Of a DNA stretch of 64,000 bases, positions 43,789 to 50,895 are shown piece after piece (within the stretch, counting starts at the first letter, position 1; each line of letters starts with the position of its first letter). The stretch is from Ferrimonas balearica. Lineage in GTDB: Bacteria; Pseudomonadota; Gammaproteobacteria; Enterobacterales; Shewanellaceae. Under the pieces are notes generated by a model. The model worked only from the letters and a program-made list of their open reading frames with translations. It ran no database searches and was not told the DNA's origin. The stretch is taken from NCBI RefSeq assembly GCF_019802085.1, contig NZ_JAHVHV010000002.1:62001-126000 (forward strand), given 5' to 3'. Position numbers and translations under genes: made by a program.

Positions 43789-44301
43789 CCGGGTCACCAG
43801 CTCCTGGGTGCGTTCATTGCGCTTCTCCGGGCTGTCCCGGTCGCTGACGTTAAAGTCGTCGCTGGCTCGCCAGATGAGCTGGCCCGCTTGCACCATGTCG
43901 ATGCGGATCACCTGCACCTTGCGGGTGCTGTCCCCCACCGGGATCGCCACGCTGCCGCCGATGCTGCTGTTGCCGCTGCTGCGACCGCCCCCCACCCCGA
44001 TGGTCATGCCCGAATCCCGGCTGCGGGTCTCCTGCCAGGCTTGGTAGGCGATGGCCACGGCATCCCCACTGAGCTGCACATCCCCCTCCGCCAGGGCTTG
44101 CCATCCCTTAGCCTCCAGCTGCTCCGCGATGGCGGTGCGGATCCGCTTGTCCATCAGGGGGTCCAGCCCCTCATCCGGGGCCAGCAGCGCATAGCGATTG
44201 ATGGCGTTAAAATCGGTCTGGCTGTTGTAATCCAGGCTGACGCTGTTGCTGGAGCAGCCAAAAATCACTAGGGCGCTCAGTAAGATGGCAAGGTGCTTCA
44301 T
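43762..44301 (-). CDS. DUF4136 lipoprotein
   Basis: 179 residues with a lipoprotein signal ending in IFGC (Cys16). The mature domain has the DUF4136 pattern: DYNSQTDFNAINRYAL, a helix with DPLMDKRIRTAIAEQL, then VAIAYQAWQE and a Gly/Ser-rich loop (GVGGGRSSGNSSIGG). It probably sits in the outer membrane facing the periplasm. Its function is unknown. It is divergent from the DUF1289 gene. Confidence 0.88.
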   Translation of the reverse strand: MKHLAILLSALVIFGCSSNSVSLDYNSQTDFNAINRYALLAPDEGLDPLMDKRIRTAIAEQLEAKGWQALAEGDVQLSGDAVAIAYQAWQETRSRDSGMTIGVGGGRSSGNSSIGGSVAIPVGDSTRKVQVIRIDMVQAGQLIWRASDDFNVSDRDSPEKRNERTQELVTRLLAQFPPQ

Positions 44302-44427
44302 GGTCCGGTGACTCGCAGTGGGGGCCTGTCCCCATCAAAGCAGAAGATGGCGATGCTGCCAAGGGCGGTTGCCCGCCCGGTTCAGCTCCAGTACTTTGAG
44401 GGCCTTTGGAAAGTGTGGGAGACCGGG

Positions 44428-44661
44428 ATGTCGGTGTCGTCGCCCTGCGTGGGCTGTTGCAAACTGGATGAGCAGGAGATCTGCATGGGCTGCTACCGCT
44501 CCCTGGAGGAGATCGCCAACTGGAATCGACGCAGCGACGATGAGCGTCAGGGGATCCTGGACCGCATCGCCCACCGTGCCGAGACCTACCGGGACAGGGA
44601 CTACCACGCCATCCCCACTCACCCCATCACCCGAAAGGCGGTGCTTGCGGTCAAGGAGTGA
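44428..44661 (+). CDS. DUF1289 family protein
   Basis: 77 residues from ATG 44428, behind GGGAG. Four Cys residues in SPCVGCCKLDEQEICMGCYR form the family's likely metal-binding knuckle, followed by SLEEIANW. The open frame continues upstream, but this start matches the family. Small cytoplasmic protein of unknown role. Confidence 0.87.
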   Translation: MSVSSPCVGCCKLDEQEICMGCYRSLEEIANWNRRSDDERQGILDRIAHRAETYRDRDYHAIPTHPITRKAVLAVKE

Positions 44662-44732
44662 GCCCTGGCAGCGTTGCTGCGCCCCGGCGTTCCGGTTACT
44701 CTGGCGTTACATCTAGTTAACCTGGGCAATCC

Positions 44733-45602
44733 ATGATCCGCACCGCACTTCCCCTTGTTCTGCTGACGGCCCTGCTGGGCTGTCAGCCCTCCTTGACGCC
44801 CCAGCAGCAGGCGGCCGAAGGGCGCTGGCAAAGCTGGCTGGAGGAGCAAAACCGCTCGGCTCGAGATCCCAAAACCTCCTTTTTGAACATCCGGGATGCC
44901 ATGTACCTGGCACCGGGACAAAGCGCCTACCTGGACAGCCAGGCGTCGCCGGAGCGGATCCGCTGGCACGACGAAGCCAGCGAGGGTGATCTGGGATTGA
45001 CCCATCAGGGGGCGGTGGCGGCCCTGAAGTTGGGGGAGCACCAGGCGACCCTGGCGGTGGGGGAGGAGTGGCCGCTGACCGAAGGCCTCTTCCTGACCGT
45101 GGGGCGGCTGCATAACGAGGGCCTGAGGGCCTTTGTGCGGGATCCCAACCACCCCAGGGTGCGGGATTTCCCAGGCTACCGCTACTACCCCTACAACCCG
45201 GAAGCGGCGGTGACTGCCCGGTTCGAGCCCGGCGAACCCAAGACCGTGACCTTCCAGACCATCCGGGGGCTGAAGAACCAGCTGGTGCGGGTGGGTCAGG
45301 TGCACTTTCCCTGGCAGGGGGAGTCGGTGAGCCTGTCGGCCTACCACCCCACCGGGGAAGCGCCGCTGGAGGCCCTGGTGTTCCTGTTCAAGGACGGCAC
45401 CAACGGCGATGAGACTTACGGTGGCGGCCGGGAGCTGCTGGTGGATCTGCCATCGGGGCCCGCCGAACCCTTTACCCTGGATTTCAACTACACGGTCAAC
45501 CTCTACTGCGCCCACTCCACCTTCTGGAACTGCCCCGTGCTCTGGGATCCGCCCCTGGCCATCGAGGTGGCCGCCGGGGAGCAGTTGCCCCGGGATCATT
45601 GA
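44733..45602 (+). CDS. DUF1684 lipoprotein
   Basis: 289 residues with a lipoprotein signal ending in LLGC (Cys17). The C-terminal part carries the DUF1684 block LFKDGTNGDETYGGGRELLV followed by DFNYTVNLYCAHSTFWNCP, close to the conserved DFN-x-APYC pattern. Function is unknown; the family is found widely in bacteria. It stands alone on the plus strand with about 70-90 bases either side. Confidence 0.85.
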   Translation: MIRTALPLVLLTALLGCQPSLTPQQQAAEGRWQSWLEEQNRSARDPKTSFLNIRDAMYLAPGQSAYLDSQASPERIRWHDEASEGDLGLTHQGAVAALKLGEHQATLAVGEEWPLTEGLFLTVGRLHNEGLRAFVRDPNHPRVRDFPGYRYYPYNPEAAVTARFEPGEPKTVTFQTIRGLKNQLVRVGQVHFPWQGESVSLSAYHPTGEAPLEALVFLFKDGTNGDETYGGGRELLVDLPSGPAEPFTLDFNYTVNLYCAHSTFWNCPVLWDPPLAIEVAAGEQLPRDH

Positions 45603-45691
45603 CGTTTCGGTGACAGCGGGGCCTTCCAGGCCCCCTGGATGCCCCCAGCTGCCATACTCAATACAGGTACGGCAAACTGGGGAGGGAACCG

Positions 45692-45988
45692 ATGTACGTA
45701 CACCTTCATGCCTGTCGTTTAATGGCGCCCCAGGCGGTGCGAAGCCGCTTCTATATCAATCCGTTAGGTGAAGTCGACGTGGAGCTGGAGAACGCTGCCC
45801 GGCCGCTGCATGGGCGCTTTGGCCAGTTGCGCTTTGAGCCGGAGGGCCCCGAGGGGTACCGGCTGACCTGCCAGGAGCGGGCCAAGCCGCGTTGGCAGTT
45901 GCACCTCAAGCCCCAGGACGCCCGCTCTTTGCAGCGGCTGATCGCCGAGGCAGAGGATGAGCTGGACGCCCTGATGCGGGATCTCTAG
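45692..45988 (+). CDS. Small protein of an unnamed family, copy A
   Basis: 98 residues from ATG 45692, behind GGGGAGGGA. The mostly beta-like sequence has RFYINPLGEVDVEL, PLHGRFGQLRFEPEGP and WQLHLKPQDARSLQRLI. These blocks align with the protein at 47723-47980, about 2 kb away, so the two are paralogues. No signal peptide or membrane segment. I know no named domain that fits. It is convergent with the DsbA-like gene 7 bases downstream. Confidence 0.75.
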   Translation: MYVHLHACRLMAPQAVRSRFYINPLGEVDVELENAARPLHGRFGQLRFEPEGPEGYRLTCQERAKPRWQLHLKPQDARSLQRLIAEAEDELDALMRDL

Positions 45989-45995
45989 CCCCGGC

Positions 45996-46628
45996 TCAGG
46001 CGTTTGCCGGGGTTGCCAGAAGGGTCTGGATGGCCGCCAGGGTGGGGGCCGGATCCCGGTAGTCCAGGGGCAGGGGGTGCCAGCCCTGATGCCAGAGCAC
46101 CAGCGAGGGGAACCCCTGGATCGGCAGCTGGCGGGCCAGTTGCACCTGGGCCTGCAGCGCCTGTTCGGTTCCAGGGGCGGTCAAGGCCCGGTCGAAGCGG
46201 GCCCGATCCAGCCCCAGGGTGTCGGCCAGCGATTTATGGGTGTCCTGGTCCGAGGGGTTCTGCGCGTCCAGGTAGTAGGCCCGTTGCAGGGCCAGGATCA
46301 TCGCCTCCTCGGCGCCCTGCTCCGCTGCGGCCAGCACCGCCCGGCAGGCGGGGTAGGTGCTGCGTCGGGGCTGACAACGCTGCCAGAACTCGAAGTTGAA
46401 CTCGGTGCCCAGGGTGGCCTGGATGCGCTGCCAGATCCCCTGTAGCTGCTGGCGCATCGGTTCAGCCATGGGCACCTCGCTGTCCGGGGCCAGGCCCCCC
46501 AGCAGGTTGGCCCGGGCCAGCCCCGGCGGCAGTTGGGCCTTGAGGCGCTGCCAGGTGGGCCGGTAACCCCAGCACCAACTGCACATGGGGTCGTGCACGT
46601 AGAGCAGCAGCGGCCCGTCAGGTCTCAT
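45996..46628 (-). CDS. DsbA-family (FrnE-like) thioredoxin-fold oxidoreductase
   Basis: 210 residues. The active-site motif CSWC lies at the start (DPMCSWCWGYRPTW), with a helical insert and a cis-Pro region GFPSLVLWHQG near the C-terminus. There is no signal peptide, so it should act in the cytoplasm, like FrnE-type disulfide isomerases. Its start overlaps the upstream 81-residue gene by 11 bases, implying coupled translation. Confidence 0.87.
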   Translation of the reverse strand: MRPDGPLLLYVHDPMCSWCWGYRPTWQRLKAQLPPGLARANLLGGLAPDSEVPMAEPMRQQLQGIWQRIQATLGTEFNFEFWQRCQPRRSTYPACRAVLAAAEQGAEEAMILALQRAYYLDAQNPSDQDTHKSLADTLGLDRARFDRALTAPGTEQALQAQVQLARQLPIQGFPSLVLWHQGWHPLPLDYRDPAPTLAAIQTLLATPANA

Positions 46629-46863
46629 CCCGGATCACCTTAATCTCGTCAAACCCCAACTCGCGAAAGTAGTTGTCGCGAAAGTCCCGGTGCGCCTGCT
46701 TGTCCCGGGTGCTCATCTCCACCTGCTGCTCCAGCATCCGGTAGCGACTGAGATCCAGCCCCTCCGCCGCGGCGGCGGCTTCAAACATGCTGTGGTGCTT
46801 GTCGTTGGCGTAACCAATGGTCTTGGTGTGCCCTTGGTAGGTGTATTGCAGTTTCAGTGCCAT
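46618..46863 (-). CDS. Small conserved protein, possibly DUF2960
   Basis: 81 residues, beginning MALKLQYTYQGHTKTIGYAN and followed by DKHHSMFEAAAAAEGLDL. The layout resembles DUF2960 of Vibrio and Shewanella as I recall it. It is charged and soluble, with no Cys. It lies 11 bases after the VF530-type gene and overlaps the DsbA-like gene, so it is part of a minus-strand operon. Confidence 0.65.
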   Translation of the reverse strand: MALKLQYTYQGHTKTIGYANDKHHSMFEAAAAAEGLDLSRYRMLEQQVEMSTRDKQAHRDFRDNYFRELGFDEIKVIRDET

Positions 46864-46874
46864 GGTGTGCTCGT

Positions 46875-47123
46875 TTACAGGGGGCGATAGGGCCAGGTCA
46901 GGGGCTTGTCGAGGGTCTGCAGGTAGAGGGCCTCCACCTTGGCCCGGGCCCAGGGGGTGCGCCGCAGGAACTTAAGACTCGATTTGATGCTGGGATCGTA
47001 CTGGAAGCAGCGCACCGGGATCAGGGTGCCCAGGGTTTCCCAGCCGTAGGTGGCGTGCAGCACCTCCAGCATCTTCTGCAGCGTGACCCCGTGGAGGGGG
47101 TTGTTGGGTTGGGATTGACTCAT
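46875..47123 (-). CDS. VF530 (DUF2132) family small DNA-binding-type protein
   Basis: 82 residues from ATG 47123. The conserved core NNPLHGVTLQKMLEVL, YGWETLGTLIPVRCF, DPSIKSSLKFLRRTPWAR is diagnostic of DUF2132, for which the VF530 structure shows a double-helical fold suggested to bind DNA. The exact role is unknown. The ribosome-binding site is weak. It is followed after 11 bases by the 81-residue gene. Confidence 0.9.
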   Translation of the reverse strand: MSQSQPNNPLHGVTLQKMLEVLHATYGWETLGTLIPVRCFQYDPSIKSSLKFLRRTPWARAKVEALYLQTLDKPLTWPYRPL

Positions 47124-47178
47124 GGGCAGGTCCGGCGGTGTGATTGGCCCGCATTGATACCCCATCTGACGTCCGGGG

Positions 47179-47562
47179 TCAAAGGGGCTCGAACCGCTCC
47201 AGGATCTCAAACTCGTCCCGGGACAGGGACCACTGGCCGTCGGCGGTGCGCACCCACTCCTCCAGGGTGATGATGCCGCGCCCGACGTTCATCGACCAGT
47301 GGGCGCCCAGCTGCACGGTGTCAGCGTCGATCTCCTTGAGCCAGATCTGGGTGTAGACCAGGTCCGTGGCGCCGGAGGCCACAAAGGGGCGCCAGAAGTG
47401 GTCGATGTCGGTGCGGCCGTGAAACTCGCCCAGGGGCTTGGCCACCAGGGTGGCGTCGGCCTGATAGCGGCTGACGCAGTAATCCAGATCGCCAAAGTTG
47501 AAGTGCTGGATCCAGGCCTGGCTGGCCTGCAGCACTTCGATAAGCCGTTCCTGATTGTTCAT
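47179..47562 (-). CDS. SnoaL-like / DUF4440 protein
   Basis: 127 residues from ATG 47562, behind GGGAGGGGG. A single cone-shaped NTF2-like fold is suggested by MNNQERLIEVLQASQAWIQH, YQADATLVAKPLGEFHGRTD and a C-terminal ADGQWSLSRDEFEILERF. Such proteins may be isomerases, cyclases or simple ligand binders; no substrate can be given. It heads the minus-strand group that includes VF530 and the DsbA-like protein. Confidence 0.8.
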   Translation of the reverse strand: MNNQERLIEVLQASQAWIQHFNFGDLDYCVSRYQADATLVAKPLGEFHGRTDIDHFWRPFVASGATDLVYTQIWLKEIDADTVQLGAHWSMNVGRGIITLEEWVRTADGQWSLSRDEFEILERFEPL

Positions 47563-47722
47563 AACCCCCTCCCGCGGATGGCGCTGATATGAGGATGGCA
47601 CAGGGCGACGCCGGGTGCCGTTCTTGCGCCAGATCAGCTTTTGGGTTGTCTCGCTGGCGAGGGGCGGAGCAGGGACTATCTTTGGGGCTCCTCCTCTTTG
47701 GATGGACGCACAAGGAGCGCGC

Positions 47723-47980
47723 ATGAGCATCGTCAGCAAAGAGTTCACCCTGGCCGACAGCGGCCCCAGCCGATTCCAGCTCGACCCCAGTGGCTTCCTG
47801 TTTGTCGAGTTGGCGGACCGGGAACTCAGTGCCCCGCTTTCCCAGCTCGACTTTACTCCCCAGGGGCCGGGCCAAACCCGCTTGAGCCGGGAAAGTGGCG
47901 AGGCGGAGCCCCTGTGGCAGCTGGTGCTGGCGGACGAGGACGCCGGCTACCTGCTGCGGCTGATCGGCCGGGAGGGGTGA
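47723..47980 (+). CDS. Small protein of an unnamed family, copy B
   Basis: 85 residues from ATG 47723, behind CAAGGAG. The blocks SRFQLDPSGFLFVEL, PLSQLDFTPQGPG and WQLVLADEDAGYLLRLI align in order with those of the 98-residue protein at 45692, indicating a paralogue. No signal peptide or Cys. Acidic overall. Function unknown. Confidence 0.75.
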   Translation: MSIVSKEFTLADSGPSRFQLDPSGFLFVELADRELSAPLSQLDFTPQGPGQTRLSRESGEAEPLWQLVLADEDAGYLLRLIGREG

Positions 47981-48106
47981 ATCGGCGCGTTGACGCAGGT
48001 CATTGAACTAGACTGACATTAGGGCCGGGTTTGATCCGGATCGGGGTAACGGGGTCCGGTCGGTGGCAAGCTGGTCACACTCATCGACGAGTGACAAGAG
48101 GCGCGT

Positions 48107-48262
48107 ATGCAACTGCTCACCATAGTCCTGTTGTTCCTTATCGCCGTGGCCGCGGTGCTTTTTTTGATGCTGCCGCGCAAACGCAAACACAAGACGGTCA
48201 CCTCCATCCCCAACCACGCCCGCAAGCGCCGGCCGCGCAAGCGGGCCCGGGCCAGTCAGTAA
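48107..48262 (+). CDS. Tiny membrane protein with basic tail, 51 residues
   Basis: ATG 48107 follows AAGAGG. Residues about 2-22 form one hydrophobic helix (QLLTIVLLFLIAVAAVLFLM), then the tail is strongly basic (LPRKRKHK ... HARKRRPRKRARASQ). The predicted topology is N-out with a cytoplasmic Arg/Lys tail by the positive-inside rule. The tail could bind nucleic acid or lipid headgroups. I do not recognise a family. Confidence 0.6.
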   Translation: MQLLTIVLLFLIAVAAVLFLMLPRKRKHKTVTSIPNHARKRRPRKRARASQ

Positions 48263-48393
48263 AGAAGCTGTTGTAACCGCTGGTGATTCTGTGCGCCGCT
48301 CGGCAGATCGGCGCCGTTGTTGATCTGGATCACGGGCGCCGAGGCGCGCTTGCTCCAAGATGGGGCCACGTTATCGAGCCTTGGAGTACCGCC

Positions 48394-48810
48394 ATGACGA
48401 TTTCCCCCCTGCCCCAGGATCCCCTCACCCTGTGCCTGGACCGCGCCCTGGTCGAGCACGGCTGCGCCCAGCCGGGTCTTTACCGCGAGTTCGTGCCGCT
48501 GTTTATGCACTACTACGGCCAGATGCACCAGGCGGTGGCGCTGGAGGGCGAGGTGGGCCGTGCGGTGCGGGATTTCAACGCCATGGCACTGGCCTTTGCC
48601 GACGTGGTGGAGGATCAGCACCTGCCCCTGGAGCGCGAATTGCTGGCGGAGTTCGGCATTGAGCTCGGGTTTGATCGCCGGGATCCCGGACGCCGCGAGG
48701 CGTTGACCGGCAGCCTCTGTTACCAGAACTGCTACGACCGCCTGACCGCGGCGGTGCTGCCCCTGGCCCAGATGCGGGACAGCGTCCGCGGCGCCCGTCT
48801 CGGCCACTAG
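48394..48810 (+). CDS. Hypothetical protein, 138 residues
   Basis: ATG 48394 follows GGAG. A soluble helical protein with REFVPLFMHYYGQMHQAVAL, a middle acidic helix (ADVVEDQHLPLERELLAEFG) and three Cys residues. There is no signal peptide. The codon use matches neighbours, supporting a real gene. I do not recognise it. Confidence 0.6.
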   Translation: MTISPLPQDPLTLCLDRALVEHGCAQPGLYREFVPLFMHYYGQMHQAVALEGEVGRAVRDFNAMALAFADVVEDQHLPLERELLAEFGIELGFDRRDPGRREALTGSLCYQNCYDRLTAAVLPLAQMRDSVRGARLGH

Positions 48811-48869
48811 CGCCTTGCGCGGGCCACCGGGAGCGGGCAAGGTGGAGAAAAACGCGCAAGGATGCCCCA

Positions 48870-49439
48870 ATGAAACCGTTGTTGCTGACGCTGCTGGCCA
48901 GTTTGGCCCTGGCCGGCTGCGCCACCCCGTCCCCACCGACTGAGCGATTCTGCGCCTTGGGCTGCGAGCTCGACGCCGCGCCCTTTGCCGCCCCCCTGAA
49001 CGCCTACCTGGCCCAGCGGCAACAGCTGGAGCAGGCCGGCTTCTTTACCCAGATGGACGCGGTTTATCGGCGCATGGGCTGGCCCTCCCGCCACCAGATG
49101 CACGCCGAAGCCAGCCAGATGTCTGACCCTCAGCGGGCCCGCTACCTCAATTTCTACGCCGTCACCGGTTTGTTGGATGAGATGGTGGCGCTGTACCGGC
49201 TCAACGGCGAAGCTCTGGCCAGCCTGCCCCAATCTCAGCTGCAAATCCCAGCGCCCCTCTCCCCCTTTGTCGTGGACACCCTGTCGCTGCCCCCTCCGGC
49301 CCGCCTGTCGATGGTGGCGCGCTGGGGCCAGATCGTGACCGTGCTGACCGACAACATGGTGGCGGAGTCCGTCCAGTGGCAGGAGGCGCGCTGGTTTTCA
49401 CCTACTGTTACAGAACCCTCGAGCGGGAGATTGCCATGA
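48870..49439 (+). CDS. Hypothetical lipoprotein, 189 residues
   Basis: The signal peptide ends at the lipobox LAGC (Cys17). The mature protein has a CALGCELD pair and a largely helical body (LAQRQQLEQAGFFTQMDAVY, LLDEMVALYRLNGEALASL). It is predicted to be anchored in the outer membrane. The stop overlaps the start of the HdeD-like gene in ATGA, so the two are cotranslated. The family is not recognised. Confidence 0.75.
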   Translation: MKPLLLTLLASLALAGCATPSPPTERFCALGCELDAAPFAAPLNAYLAQRQQLEQAGFFTQMDAVYRRMGWPSRHQMHAEASQMSDPQRARYLNFYAVTGLLDEMVALYRLNGEALASLPQSQLQIPAPLSPFVVDTLSLPPPARLSMVARWGQIVTVLTDNMVAESVQWQEARWFSPTVTEPSSGRLP

Positions 49440-50050
49440 TCAAAACCACCTTGGACGCGGCCCTGACCCTGGGCCGACGCAGCGGGATCTTCCTGCTGAT
49501 TCTGGGCGTACTGTCGGTGGCCATGCCTTGGGCCACCGGATTGGCCCTGGAGATGCTGCTGGGGGCGTTGCTGCTGTTTGCCGGCCTGGCCCAGCTGTTT
49601 TTTGCTTACCGCACCCGCGGGATGAGCGGCTTTCCCCTGCGCCTGGTGTTTGGCCTGATCACCAGCCTGGCCGGGCTCTATCTGCTGTTCAATCCCACCG
49701 CCGGGGTGGTGGCCATCACCTTGATCCTCGGGATCTACTTCCTGGTGGATGGGCTGGCGACGTTGCTGGCCAGTTTCCAGTACCGGGCGCAACGCAACTG
49801 GGTGCTGATGTTCGCCAACGGCGCCGTGACCCTGGCGCTGGCGGCGGTGATCCTCTGGCAGTGGCCCGCATCGGGGCGCTACGTCATCGGCATCCTGGTG
49901 GGGATCAAGCTCATCATGATGGGCCTGATGATGATCAGCACGGCGGGCATGGTGAGCGCGGCCAAGGAGCGGATGGAGACGGTGCGGATGCAGCAGCGGG
50001 CAGACGGCGCCAAGGTGGTGGAGGGGGAGGATCGCCCCCTGGATCCCTGA
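49436..50050 (+). CDS. HdeD family (DUF308) inner-membrane protein
   Basis: 204 residues with six predicted membrane helices in the DUF308 pattern (GIFLLILGVLSVAMPWATGL, LEMLLGALLLFAGLAQLFFA, LITSLAGLYLLFNPTAGV, and so on). HdeD is linked to acid resistance in E. coli, but most family members are uncharacterised. A charged tail (SAAKERMETVRMQQR) follows the last helix. Coupled by ATGA to the lipoprotein before it. Confidence 0.88.
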   Translation: MIKTTLDAALTLGRRSGIFLLILGVLSVAMPWATGLALEMLLGALLLFAGLAQLFFAYRTRGMSGFPLRLVFGLITSLAGLYLLFNPTAGVVAITLILGIYFLVDGLATLLASFQYRAQRNWVLMFANGAVTLALAAVILWQWPASGRYVIGILVGIKLIMMGLMMISTAGMVSAAKERMETVRMQQRADGAKVVEGEDRPLDP

Positions 50051-50098
50051 TAGAGGGGGGACCGGAGCCCAGAGGAGTTGGGCCCCAGTCCCGAAAAC

Positions 50099-50473
50099 TC
50101 AGGCGGCCTGGGGTTGGTCGCCGTAGGCGGCTTCCAGGTAGGCGATGATGTCACTGGACTCGTACATCCAGCGCACCTGGTCGCCCTCTTCGATGCGTAG
50201 GCAGGGCACCATCAGGCGGCCTCCGCCGCTTTCGAGTTCGCTGCGGTGGGGCTCCTGCTTGGCGTCCCGCAGTTCGATGTTGAAGCCCTGGCGGCGCAGC
50301 GAGCGGCGCACCTTGACGCAAAACGGACAGGCGTCGTACTGGTAGAGGCTGTAACGGCTCAGGGTGGCGTCCAGCTTGGCCTGAACTTCGGCGGGGCGCT
50401 GTGGGGGTTTGGGCGCGGTCAGGGCGTTGACCAGCAGCACCAGGCGACCCAGGATCCAGCGAATGACAAACAT
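50099..50473 (-). CDS. Glutaredoxin-like protein with membrane anchor
   Basis: 124 residues from ATG 50473, behind TGAGGT. A short hydrophobic N-terminus (MFVIRWILGRLVLLVNAL) may anchor it. The glutaredoxin/GST-N domain shows LYQYDACPFCVKVRRSLRRQ with a CPFC active site, the cis-Pro in VPCLRI, and a Ser-Asp (ESSDIIAYLE) glutathione-binding block. It is probably a thiol-disulfide or glutathione-linked reductase on the inner membrane. Confidence 0.85.
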   Translation of the reverse strand: MFVIRWILGRLVLLVNALTAPKPPQRPAEVQAKLDATLSRYSLYQYDACPFCVKVRRSLRRQGFNIELRDAKQEPHRSELESGGGRLMVPCLRIEEGDQVRWMYESSDIIAYLEAAYGDQPQAA

Positions 50474-50895
50474 GACTGACCTCACGAACGGGGCAAAAGT
50501 GGGCGCAGGGTAACATTTGCGGTTCGGGACGGCCAGCCCTGCAGCGCAGGGGCGTTTCCCTTCTCCTCTAGCCCGGTTCCGGGCCCCGTCCGGTTTTCCC
50601 TCACAAAGCACGGATTCCTATGCAAACTTCCAAGTTCGTTATCACATTTTTGTCATAGAGCCGGCCCTTGCGGCCGGGAAATCCTGTCTATACTTCAAAT
50701 CCAGTCTCCAAGGAAGATGTGCAGGGGCGGGGTGCCAGGCAATCGTCGATTGACGATGACGAGCGAATCGTGGGCATCCGGGCTGCATGGCTTTCAACTC
50801 TCTGATCCTCACGTATTTGTGGCTTCCTGAAGTGTCGAAGCCCCCGCTTGTCGCCGTCACCAAGCGTGTTTCTCCTGTAGTGAGGAGTCTGAAGT
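50474..50895. other. 422-base region upstream of the DUF1800 gene
   Basis: I see no convincing gene. TATACT at 50689-50694 could be a -10, but the nearest -35 (TTGCGG, 50668-50673) is only 15 bases away. If used, it leaves a leader of about 195 bases before the start codon at 50896. I could not match the leader to a known riboswitch. Confidence 0.5.

Noticed and set aside
50600-50895. c-di-GMP (GEMM) riboswitch or other aptamer in the DUF1800 leader
   Set aside because: The conserved GEMM core and paired regions were not found; no other known aptamer pattern was evident.
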